This document shows positions 8,563 to 15,906 of a stretch of 59,805 nucleotides of DNA, piece after piece. The notes below the pieces were generated by a model. That model was not told the origin of the DNA. It saw only the letters and a list, made by a program, of their open reading frames with translations, and ran no database searches. Source of the DNA: Sphingobacteriaceae bacterium. Its GTDB lineage: Bacteria > Bacteroidota > Bacteroidia > Sphingobacteriales > Sphingobacteriaceae. The DNA lies in contig JAHEGO010000004.1 in the NCBI GenBank assembly GCA_024645045.1, positions 1 through 59,805 of the forward strand, read 5' to 3'. Every line of letters starts with the position of its first letter. Within the stretch, counting starts at the first letter, position 1. The position numbers and the translations under genes are program-made.

Positions 8563-9576
8563 ATGCAAATTCAAACTAATGTTTCTCTTTTACCATTTAA
8601 TACATTTAGGATAAATGTAAATGCGAAATATTTTGTTGAGGTTAAAAGCATAGTTGAATTGCAAGAAGTTTTAGCTTCGGATATTTGTAAGGAAAACAAA
8701 ATATTTGTGTTAGGCGGCGGAAGCAATTTGTTGCTAACAAAAGATTTCGATGGTTTAGTTATAAGATTAGGGATAAAAGGCATAACAGTCTGTGAGCAAG
8801 ACGGGGAAGTATTCGTAGAGGGTGGTGCAGCAGAAGTGTGGAACGATTTTGTTTCCTATTGTGTAGAAAAAGAATTCGCCGGTTTAGAAAACTTAACATT
8901 AATACCAGGCACTGTAGGTGCAGCACCCGTACAAAATATTGGCGCATATGGTGTAGAAATTAAAGATACTTTTCATTCTTTATTAGCTGTTGAAATAAAA
9001 ACAGGAATGTTAAAATCATTTAGTTTAGCAGAATGTAATTTTGAATACCGCGACAGTGTTTTTAAATCTGCTTTAAAAAATCAGTATATTATTGTTTCAG
9101 TAGTTTTTAAACTACAAAAAAATGCCGAGTTAAAATTAACTTATGGAGCCATACAAGATGAGTTAAAAAACAGAGGCATTGTAAATCCTACAATAAAAGA
9201 TGTAAGTGAAGTTGTGGCCAGCATTCGTGTGGCAAAACTCCCTGACCCAAGCACCATTGGGAATTCGGGTTCATTCTTTAAAAATCCAGTTATCAGCAAG
9301 GATGCTTTTCAGCAATTAATTTTAGCGTTCCCTGAAATGGTGAATTTTGCGCTACCAAATGGAAACTATAAGCTAGCTGCTGGATGGTTAATTGAGCAAT
9401 GTGGCTGGAAGGGAAAGCAAATTGGCAATGCCGGAACTTGGAAGAACCAAGCACTGGTGTTGGTAAATTGTGGTGGAGCAAGTGGACAAGAAATTTTTGA
9501 CTTCTCCTCGCTTATAATTCAATCTGTAAAAGAAAAGTTTGGCGTTATACTCGAGCGCGAAGTTAATATTCTATAA
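8563..9576 (+). CDS. murB: UDP-N-acetylenolpyruvoylglucosamine reductase
   Basis: A 337-residue FAD enzyme that reduces UDP-GlcNAc-enolpyruvate to UDP-MurNAc in peptidoglycan synthesis. Diagnostic segments are NTFRINVNAKYF near the N-terminus, the FAD-binding LGGGSNLLLTKDF, GLENLTLIPGTVGAAPVQNIGAYG, and IGNSGSFFKNP with the catalytic Ser. The size and the long C-terminal domain fit type I (E. coli-like) MurB. Co-directional with lpdA; the hairpin downstream has its T-run for the opposite strand, so it terminates csp rather than murB. Confidence 0.97.
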   Translation: MQIQTNVSLLPFNTFRINVNAKYFVEVKSIVELQEVLASDICKENKIFVLGGGSNLLLTKDFDGLVIRLGIKGITVCEQDGEVFVEGGAAEVWNDFVSYCVEKEFAGLENLTLIPGTVGAAPVQNIGAYGVEIKDTFHSLLAVEIKTGMLKSFSLAECNFEYRDSVFKSALKNQYIIVSVVFKLQKNAELKLTYGAIQDELKNRGIVNPTIKDVSEVVASIRVAKLPDPSTIGNSGSFFKNPVISKDAFQQLILAFPEMVNFALPNGNYKLAAGWLIEQCGWKGKQIGNAGTWKNQALVLVNCGGASGQEIFDFSSLIIQSVKEKFGVILEREVNIL

Positions 9577-9586
9577 AATTTTGGGC

Positions 9587-9614
9587 AAAAAAAAGCCCCG
9601 CATAAAGCAGGGCT
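9587..9614 (-). terminator. Rho-independent terminator of the cold-shock gene
   Basis: Read on the minus strand, an 8-bp stem with one mismatch (AGCCCTGC / GCGGGGCT, loop TTTAT) is followed by eight T residues. The plus-strand reading lacks a T tract, so it mainly serves the csp gene ending at 9636. Confidence 0.8.
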
Positions 9615-9635
9615 GGAATAAAGTCTTTTCGTATA

Positions 9636-9827
9636 TTAAGCTAACTTAACGTCTACTGCATTTAAACCTTTTTTTCCTTCTTTCAGTTCGAAAGTTACTT
9701 CGTCATTTTCTCTGATCTCATCGATCAAACCAGAAACGTGTACAAAGTACTCTTTTCCTGTTCCTTCTTCTTTAATAAATCCGAACCCTTTTGAGTCGTT
9801 GAAGAATTTTACTGTTCCGTTATTCAT
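9636..9827 (-). CDS. Cold-shock domain protein (CspA family)
   Basis: A 63-residue single cold-shock domain with RNP1 (KGFGFI, residues 14-19) and RNP2 (YFVHVSGL, about 27-34). It binds single-stranded nucleic acid and acts as an RNA chaperone. It has its own terminator downstream and a -7-like box, TATCTTTG, on the minus strand at 9862-9855. The implied leader is short (about 20 nt), unlike the long thermosensing leader of E. coli cspA. Confidence 0.95.
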   Translation of the reverse strand: MNNGTVKFFNDSKGFGFIKEEGTGKEYFVHVSGLIDEIRENDEVTFELKEGKKGLNAVDVKLA

Positions 9828-9854
9828 GATATTTTTAATAAAAATTTAATGTCA

Positions 9855-9862
9855 CAAAGATA
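9855..9862 (-). promoter_or_regulatory. Candidate -7 box of the csp promoter
   Basis: TATCTTTG on the minus strand matches the Bacteroidota -7 consensus TAnnTTTG exactly, 28 bp before the csp start codon. I could not find a well-spaced -33 TTG. Confidence 0.35.
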
Positions 9863-9903
9863 CCATAATTATATTAGAAATGCGTTTTATTTTGCGCTTA
9901 CAA

Positions 9904-9945
9904 GAATAAAGCCTACAAAACTATGTTTAAATAGCATTGTAGGCT
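9904..9945 (-). terminator. Terminator of the ECF sigma gene
   Basis: An inverted repeat at 9910-9945 has 9-bp perfect outer arms (AGCCTACAA / TTGTAGGCT), a 2x2 internal loop, a further 4-bp inner stem and a 6-base loop. On the minus strand it is followed by a T-rich stretch. It lies 30 bp past the sigma gene stop and before the csp promoter. Confidence 0.7.
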
Positions 9946-9974
9946 GTTAATATATTTATTGAAATTGTGTTTTT

Positions 9975-10523
9975 TTAAGCAAAAATCGAGTCTTCCTCGA
10001 TATTTGACTTATTTACATTTCTTTCATATGGTTTAAGATTCGCTTTTAATAGCTTTCTTGCCACATGAATTCTGGTTTTTACGGTACCGATTGGGATATT
10101 TAAGTAATCAGCTATTTCGTGGTATTTATAACCTTCAAAATACATGTTGAATGGGATTTTATAATCGTCACTCAAATGGTTTAATGCCCTTTGAATATCT
10201 TGCATGATGAACTTTCCAGTTGCATCATTAGCAGTAGAACTGAAATATAAATTAGCAGAACTAATTTCATCAGACTGTGTCACCAAAGTATTGATTTTAG
10301 TGATTCTGCGGTAGTTATTGATGAACGTGTTTTTCATGATGGTATATAACCATCCTTTCAAATTAGTGCCTTCAGCAAATTTATTATAATAGGTAATCGC
10401 TTTTAAAAGTGTGTCCTGAACTAAGTCGTCGGCATCATCTGCGTCATGCGTAAAATGATAGGCATAAGTTCTAAGAGAACTACTTTGTTTAATCACTAAA
10501 GAATCAAATTCTTGTTTGGTCAT
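9975..10523 (-). CDS. ECF-type RNA polymerase sigma factor
   Basis: A 182-residue sigma-70 family protein with region 2 (DADDLVQDTLLKAITYYN, then the GWLYTIMKNTFINNYRR segment) and region 4 ending in EIADYLNIPIGTVKTRIHVARKLL. The frame extends to a TTG at 10544, but that codon lies inside the predicted -7 box, so the ATG at 10523 is chosen. It is on the same strand as crtI and directly downstream of it; ECF factors near Bacteroidota crt genes suggest light or oxidative-stress control of pigment, but no anti-sigma factor is present here and the target is unknown. Confidence 0.9.
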   Translation of the reverse strand: MTKQEFDSLVIKQSSSLRTYAYHFTHDADDADDLVQDTLLKAITYYNKFAEGTNLKGWLYTIMKNTFINNYRRITKINTLVTQSDEISSANLYFSSTANDATGKFIMQDIQRALNHLSDDYKIPFNMYFEGYKYHEIADYLNIPIGTVKTRIHVARKLLKANLKPYERNVNKSNIEEDSIFA

Positions 10524-10541
10524 GTTGTTTGTTTTGCTAAA

Positions 10542-10572
10542 CAAATGTAAGCATGCTTTTAGTCAATCCCAA
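10542..10572 (-). promoter_or_regulatory. Promoter of the ECF sigma gene
   Basis: On the minus strand: TTG (10572-10570), 20-nt spacer, then TACATTTG (10549-10542), an exact TAnnTTTG match. Transcription should start near 10536, giving a leader of about 13 nt to the ATG at 10523 and ruling out the upstream TTG as the start. It indicates housekeeping-sigma transcription of the ECF gene, independent of crtI. Confidence 0.6.
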
Positions 10573-10600
10573 GTTTTGTTTAACTTTTATTTAAAATAAA

Positions 10601-10617
10601 TTAAACATCGTGTTTAA
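10601..10617. repeat. 17-bp inverted repeat between crtI and the sigma gene
   Basis: TTAAACA-TCG-TGTTTAA, perfect 7-bp arms, 29 bp upstream of the -33 element of the sigma promoter and 63 bp past the crtI stop. It could be an operator for the sigma promoter or part of a weak AT-rich crtI terminator (T-rich sequence follows on the minus strand). Confidence 0.4.
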
Positions 10618-10679
10618 ACATATATTAATGCCGTTTTAGGATATCCCTGATTGCTTTTTATTTCCTAAAATTTTTTTTA

Positions 10680-12164
10680 CTATGCTCGATCGAGGTATTT
10701 TAAGGCTTCTTTAGCGGCAACTTGGCCAGAAATGATGCTCGGAGGAACCCCTGGACCAGGTACAGTGAGTTGTCCTGTATAAAAAAGGTTCTTCAATTTT
10801 GCAGAACGCATTTTAGGTTTTAAAAATGCTGTTTGTAAAAGCGTATTTGCTAACCCATATGCATTGCCTTTATGTGAATGGTAATCTTTTACGAAATCAT
10901 TCATTGCATAACTTCGTTTAAATAAAATATTGTCAGCTATTTTTTCGCCCGTTATTTTTTCAAAACGATTTACCATCATTTGAAAATATTTTTCACGCAT
11001 TGCATCTGAATCTTCAAGACCAGGGGCTAGTGGTATTAAGAAAAATAAATTCTCTCCGTTTTCAGGTGCGCAATTAGGATCTGAAATTGAAGCAACGCTG
11101 GCATAAAACAGTGGCTTCTTTGGCCAGTTTGGTTTGGTATAAATTTCATACGCATGCTCGTCAAATGGCGCATCAAAAAATAAATTATGATGGATTACAT
11201 TTTTTAATTTTTTATTCAATCCAATATAAAAGAGTAAGCTAGAAGGGGAGAATGTTTTTTTGTCCCAATATTCAGCTGTATAGTTAGCGTCTTTTTTATC
11301 TAATAATTTTAAGTCGGTATGGGCATAATCTGCGCCCGAAACTACTGCATCTACTATATATTCAGCTTTGTTGCTAATTACTTTTGTGGCTTTAGATTTA
11401 TTTGTTTCAATATGGATGATTTCTTCGTTCAAGTGAATAATTACACCTTGTTCCGTGGCAACTTGGGTCATTGCTTTTACAATTTCGTGCATGCCTCCTT
11501 TTGGAAACCAAGTGCCTAATACCAAATCTGCGTAGTTCATTAGACTATAAAGTCCGGGCGTATTTTGAGGTGTAGCCCCTAAAAATAAAACAGGGAATTC
11601 TAGCAATTGAATTAGTTTTTCATTTTTAAAAAGTGCACGAACCTCATTGCTAACCGAACCGAATAGATTGATATTGAAAATAGATTTTAAAATTCTGACA
11701 TCAAAAAATTCTGTAATAGAATCTGACGGCTTCCAAACGAAATCGTTCATGCCAGTTTTATATTTGAAGGCTGCAACGTTTAAAAATTTTTCTAGTTTTT
11801 TACCACTCCCTTTTTCTATGCTTTCAAATAAATCTAATAACGATTGAAAGTTTGCGGGCACATCTAGTGCATCATTTTCTCCAAAATAGATTCTATAAGA
11901 AGGGTCTAATCTCTTTAATTCGTAAAAATCTGCTGTATTCTTGCCAAATTCTTTAAAAAAATTATCAAAGACTTCGGGCATCCAATACCAACTTGGTCCC
12001 ATATCAAAGGTAAAGCCCTCATTTTTCCAAATTCTTGCCCGTCCACCAGTTTGGTCATTTTTTTCAATTAAATGCACTTCATGGCCCGCTTGCGCTAGCT
12101 TTGCAGCAGCAGCCAATCCGGCAAATCCTGCGCCAATTACTACAATCTTTTTCGAATTCTTCAT
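10680..12164 (-). CDS. crtI: Phytoene desaturase
   Basis: A 494-residue FAD-dependent amine-oxidase-like enzyme. It has the N-terminal dinucleotide motif VVIGAGFAGLAAAAKLAQAG, the HLIEKNDQTGGRARIW segment and the C-terminal bacterial CrtI signature FYTGQLTVPGPGVPPSIISGQ. It converts phytoene to lycopene by successive desaturations. It is divergent from crtB across 114 bp, so both may be controlled from one region. The ECF sigma gene lies downstream on the same strand. Its length and motifs are normal; related CrtN or CrtD desaturases are less likely given the adjacent crtB and cyclase. Confidence 0.95.
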   Translation of the reverse strand: MKNSKKIVVIGAGFAGLAAAAKLAQAGHEVHLIEKNDQTGGRARIWKNEGFTFDMGPSWYWMPEVFDNFFKEFGKNTADFYELKRLDPSYRIYFGENDALDVPANFQSLLDLFESIEKGSGKKLEKFLNVAAFKYKTGMNDFVWKPSDSITEFFDVRILKSIFNINLFGSVSNEVRALFKNEKLIQLLEFPVLFLGATPQNTPGLYSLMNYADLVLGTWFPKGGMHEIVKAMTQVATEQGVIIHLNEEIIHIETNKSKATKVISNKAEYIVDAVVSGADYAHTDLKLLDKKDANYTAEYWDKKTFSPSSLLFYIGLNKKLKNVIHHNLFFDAPFDEHAYEIYTKPNWPKKPLFYASVASISDPNCAPENGENLFFLIPLAPGLEDSDAMREKYFQMMVNRFEKITGEKIADNILFKRSYAMNDFVKDYHSHKGNAYGLANTLLQTAFLKPKMRSAKLKNLFYTGQLTVPGPGVPPSIISGQVAAKEALKYLDRA

Positions 12165-12202
12165 TTATATATGGCTTAATATCGTATCCTTACGAATTTC
12201 TA

Positions 12203-12210
12203 CAAAATTA
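12203..12210 (-). promoter_or_regulatory. Candidate -7 box of crtI
   Basis: TAATTTTG on the minus strand is an exact TAnnTTTG match 39 bp upstream of the crtI ATG, within the crtI-crtB divergent gap. No correctly spaced TTG is visible, which could mean activator dependence or a false match. Confidence 0.3.
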
Positions 12211-12278
12211 TACTATTTTTAGTTCCTTATAAAAGAAACCAAAATATCTTTTTTCTGTTTTCTTTATTTGATAATATT

Positions 12279-13124
12279 ATGATGGAGCTATATAATACTA
12301 CTTGTTTTGAATGTAGCAAATTAATCACGCATAGATACAGTACTTCTTTCAGTTTAGGGATTAAGGCTTTTGCTGAACCCATGCGCGACCCAATTTATGC
12401 TATATATGGCTTTGTTAGATATGCCGACGAAATAGTAGATACTTTTCATGGTTATGATAAAGAAACATTAATCGCAGATTTTAAAAGCCAGACTTTCACT
12501 GCTATTCAAAATCAAATTAGTTTAAATCCTGTAATACATTGTTTTCAAGCAGTTGTGAATCGCTATCAAATTCCTATAGAATTAATTGATGCTTTTTTTA
12601 TAAGCATGGAAATGGATTTAACCGAGCAGGTTTATGATCAAGCGGCTTATGAAAAATATATTTATGGTTCTGCTGAAGTAATTGGGCTGATGTGCCTCAT
12701 GGTATTTTGCAATGGCGATAAAATCAAATACAGCGAGCTTAAACCAGCGGCATGTAAATTAGGTGCAGCTTTTCAGAAAATTAATTTTTTAAGAGATATT
12801 AAGTCGGATTATGAAGAGCGAGGCAGAACGTATTTCCCAAATATTGATTTTTTAAATTTTAATAATCAAGATAAAATGAATATCGAGCAAGACATTCGAG
12901 CTGATTTTGAAGAAGGATTTAAAGGCATCATGTTATTGCCTGTTTCAAGCAGGCTAGGGGTTTATATTGCATATCAATATTACATTGCATTGTTTGAAAA
13001 AATTAAAAAGTTAGATGCAAGCGTAATTGCAAATAAAAGAATAAGGATTTCAGATACCCATAAATTTGGATTGCTTCTCAGTTCAGTAATTAAAACCAAA
13101 TTAAACATCCTTAGCAGATCATAA
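12279..13124 (+). CDS. crtB: Phytoene synthase
   Basis: A 281-residue squalene/phytoene synthase family enzyme that condenses two geranylgeranyl diphosphates. Both Asp-rich substrate sites are visible: YADEIVD near residue 48 and the second motif DIKSDYEERGRTYFP near residue 173, preceded by KINFLRD. Two ATGs in tandem (12279, 12282) could start it. Its stop overlaps the next gene by one base, which continues as a tightly coupled crtB - unknown - cyclase operon. Confidence 0.95.
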   Translation: MMELYNTTCFECSKLITHRYSTSFSLGIKAFAEPMRDPIYAIYGFVRYADEIVDTFHGYDKETLIADFKSQTFTAIQNQISLNPVIHCFQAVVNRYQIPIELIDAFFISMEMDLTEQVYDQAAYEKYIYGSAEVIGLMCLMVFCNGDKIKYSELKPAACKLGAAFQKINFLRDIKSDYEERGRTYFPNIDFLNFNNQDKMNIEQDIRADFEEGFKGIMLLPVSSRLGVYIAYQYYIALFEKIKKLDASVIANKRIRISDTHKFGLLLSSVIKTKLNILSRS

Positions 13125-13636
13125 TGAGAAAAGGAATATTGTTTTTTTTATTGATGGCGCTATTTTCTATTGCAAAGGCTAATGTAAATTTAGAATTAGC
13201 TAGAAAGGAATTTAAAAATGCAGTTTACAACGACAAGTTAACAAATCAGTTATGTCAGGTATTAATAAGTAGCAAGCAGCAAGATGCGCTTACACAGGCT
13301 TACATTGCGTATTTCACAGCATTAAAAGCGAAACATGTAACTAACCCATACGCTAAAATCGAATATGTTCGCAATTTTGATAGAACGATTAAAAAAGCAA
13401 TTGAATTAGCACCAGATAATTTAGAAATTAGGTTTTTGCGCTTCTCCGTTCAAGATAATATACCTTTATATTTAGGGTTTAGTAATGAATTAGAAGTAGA
13501 CAAGAAAATTATTGTTCAGCAATTACAAAAAAATAGTACTGGGTTTTCAGGCACATTTAAACAAGATGTGAAAACAGTCTTGTTGAAATCAAAATCATTA
13601 AGTGTTTCAGAAAAAAAATTAATAGAAAAAAGTTAA
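13124..13636 (+). CDS. Exported protein of unknown function in the carotenoid operon
   Basis: A 170-residue protein with a signal peptide (residues 1 to about 19, ending KANV) and a helical, Lys-rich mature part. A TPR-like segment, KAIELAPDNLEIRFLRFSVQ, lies near residue 95. No enzyme motif is recognisable. Stop/start overlaps of one base on both sides (TAATG) place it inside the crtB-lycopene cyclase operon, suggesting a role linked to pigment production or placement, but I cannot assign one. Confidence 0.75.
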   Translation: MRKGILFFLLMALFSIAKANVNLELARKEFKNAVYNDKLTNQLCQVLISSKQQDALTQAYIAYFTALKAKHVTNPYAKIEYVRNFDRTIKKAIELAPDNLEIRFLRFSVQDNIPLYLGFSNELEVDKKIIVQQLQKNSTGFSGTFKQDVKTVLLKSKSLSVSEKKLIEKS

Positions 13637-14301
13637 TGGAAAAGTATTATTATTTATTAATTGATTTTTTTACCATTTTATTTCCTCTTTTATATTCTTT
13701 TGACAAAAGGGCTAATTATTATCAATGGTGGCCAAGGTTGTTTCCTGCGTTACTCTTTGGAGGAATTCCATTTTTAATTTGGGATCATTATTTTACCGTT
13801 AAATCAATTTGGAGTTTCAACGAAAAATATATTACTGGCATTAAATTATTTGAATTGCCAATTGAAGAAATATTATTTTTTCTTGTAGTGCCTTATGCCT
13901 GCATATTTATTTATGCTTGTATGAAATACTATTTTCCAAAGGCGGAAAATTTCAAATGGTCAAAAACGGTATGGTTAATACTTGCAGTTTTTTCAGCTGG
14001 AATGATTGCGTTTTTTTACCAGCAAATTTATACACTGGTTACTTTTTCTCTCTTAATATTATTGGCAGCATATTATTATTTGAATGTTAAAAAATGGCAC
14101 GGTTATTTTTTATTAGCCTATTTATTTTCATTGATTCCATTTTTCATTGTTAATGGTTTACTTACAGCAATTCCAATCGTGCAATATAATGATATAGAGA
14201 ACACAGGCTTTCGTTGGGGGACAATTCCTTTTGAGGACTCTTTTTATGGTTTAGCATTACTCATGTTAATCATGATTGTGCTCGAACGAAAGAAAGATTA
14301 G
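13636..14301 (+). CDS. crtYcd: Lycopene cyclase, fused CrtYc-CrtYd type
   Basis: A 221-residue polytopic membrane protein made of two related halves. Each half carries the short acidic signature of heterodimeric-type lycopene cyclases: LPIEEILFFLVVPY near residue 77 and a second copy, IPFEDSFYGLALLM, near residue 200. This family cyclises lycopene to beta-carotene and is unrelated to flavin-dependent CrtY. It ends the crt operon; the stop is 3 bp from the convergent phosphoesterase gene, leaving no room for a terminator. No hydroxylase or ketolase gene is present in the window. Confidence 0.88.
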   Translation: MEKYYYLLIDFFTILFPLLYSFDKRANYYQWWPRLFPALLFGGIPFLIWDHYFTVKSIWSFNEKYITGIKLFELPIEEILFFLVVPYACIFIYACMKYYFPKAENFKWSKTVWLILAVFSAGMIAFFYQQIYTLVTFSLLILLAAYYYLNVKKWHGYFLLAYLFSLIPFFIVNGLLTAIPIVQYNDIENTGFRWGTIPFEDSFYGLALLMLIMIVLERKKD

Positions 14302-14304
14302 TTT

Positions 14305-15906
14305 TTAGTGTTGTATCACAATTCTTTGATAGCGAACATTTGCTTTGTTTTTAACTATCAAGGTGTAAATTCCTTCTGGAATAAATTCAGTATTGATTAA
14401 ATTCGAACTTGTTTTTACCACACAGTTGCCTAACAAATCTATTATATAAAATTCGCTGTTATTTTCAGTGCTTTGAATTTGTATAATTTGATTTGCAGGA
14501 TTAGGATATGCAGTAAAATTATTTCCCTTAACGTTTATCCCCGTACTTGTATTGATAGCATATGAATAAGCAACTGTATTGTTTTTTCTACTTGTATTTT
14601 CTTCATTAGGCAAAAATGTTTTAACGTAATCTACTTTTGCACTATCTTGATTGATTTTAACTGAAATATAACCTCTGTTTCCTAAAAATACGCCATCTTT
14701 ATAACCATAAGCAGCTGGTAAATTCGTGCTATTTATATTTTTTGCTGAAGGTTGCGGAACTTCCTGGTAAATAACCCCATCTTTTATTTGTTTACCATAA
14801 AAATGATCATGTCCATGAAAGAATATATTTACATGGTTATCAACCATAAGTTGGTGTATTGATTTTCCCCAATTTGGTCTGTTGGTATTGAATCCAAAAG
14901 TACTATCTAAATTATATCCTCCATTTTCATAAAGGTGAGCAAACTCGGTTCCGCCTCTGCCTTCATTTCCATCTCCACCAACAAGTTGGTGAGAAAATAC
15001 AAATTTGTATTTTGCATTACTGGAGCTAATGGTGTTTTTAAACCAATCGTATTGTTCTTTCCCTAAAGTCCATCCCCATCCTGGTTTTTTCTTAGTATAC
15101 CAATAAGGGTCTATCACTACAAATAATGCATTACCCCATTCCCAAGCATAATAATTCCTTCTTAATCCAACATACTTTTCAATACTATTATTTCCAGAGT
15201 AAAAAGCATTTGGCGAAGGATTAGGATAATAGAGGTTTCTGGTATTAGCAGACATTGTGCTTAAGCTATTAATTCCTGTGTCGTTGGTTCTCCAACCTAA
15301 TTCGCCTTCGTGGTTTCCAAGTACTAAATAAAGTGGTGTAGACGGGCATGCTTCGTTAAAATAATTACGATATAATAAATGTCTTGCAGTAATTTCTGTT
15401 TGATTGATTACAGGTAATTTTTCTGACATGAAATTGTCACCTAAATCAATTAAGAAATCGTGTTTATTCGCGAGCATATTTTGAAGCGTAAGCGTATATG
15501 ATGCATAAATAGTGTTTGTGTCTAAATGTGGATCTGCTTCTACTGCAAAGCTAAACGATTCATTTAATGATCGGTTAGTTCTAAAATGATTAAAATTACT
15601 ATAATTAGTTTGACTAGGAATATTATACAATTTATATTTCAATCGATAGAAATATTCTGTATAAGCGTTTAGTCCTGTTAAATTTATTTCAATCGGAGTA
15701 TCTATTCTGGTGATGTATGAAGCACTTGTGTTGATTAAGTTTGATGGGTCTGGACCATATTCAACACTCACTTCAACAGGCAAACTAAATAGTGCACTTA
15801 TGGTAATGCTATTGTTTGTCGGTTTTCCGAGAACAATTGTATAAGATTGTGCAAATGCAAATAGCATTTGAAAAGTCAATATAAAACCTAAACTTATTTT
15901 TTTCAT
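14305..15906 (-). CDS. T9SS-secreted metallophosphoesterase, copy 2
   Basis: A 533-residue protein with a signal peptide, an N-terminal fibronectin-III-like domain (about residues 20-110) and a calcineurin-like phosphoesterase domain. Metal-ligand motifs are EADPHLD, LIDLGDNF, LVLGNHEGE, FSHQLVGG and FFHGHDHFYG. The last ~70 residues form a type A sorting domain beginning FTAYPNPANQ. The layout resembles purple acid phosphatases, but the substrate is unknown. It starts immediately after the stop of its paralogue (no intervening base). Confidence 0.88.
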   Translation of the reverse strand: MKKISLGFILTFQMLFAFAQSYTIVLGKPTNNSITISALFSLPVEVSVEYGPDPSNLINTSASYITRIDTPIEINLTGLNAYTEYFYRLKYKLYNIPSQTNYSNFNHFRTNRSLNESFSFAVEADPHLDTNTIYASYTLTLQNMLANKHDFLIDLGDNFMSEKLPVINQTEITARHLLYRNYFNEACPSTPLYLVLGNHEGELGWRTNDTGINSLSTMSANTRNLYYPNPSPNAFYSGNNSIEKYVGLRRNYYAWEWGNALFVVIDPYWYTKKKPGWGWTLGKEQYDWFKNTISSSNAKYKFVFSHQLVGGDGNEGRGGTEFAHLYENGGYNLDSTFGFNTNRPNWGKSIHQLMVDNHVNIFFHGHDHFYGKQIKDGVIYQEVPQPSAKNINSTNLPAAYGYKDGVFLGNRGYISVKINQDSAKVDYVKTFLPNEENTSRKNNTVAYSYAINTSTGINVKGNNFTAYPNPANQIIQIQSTENNSEFYIIDLLGNCVVKTSSNLINTEFIPEGIYTLIVKNKANVRYQRIVIQH

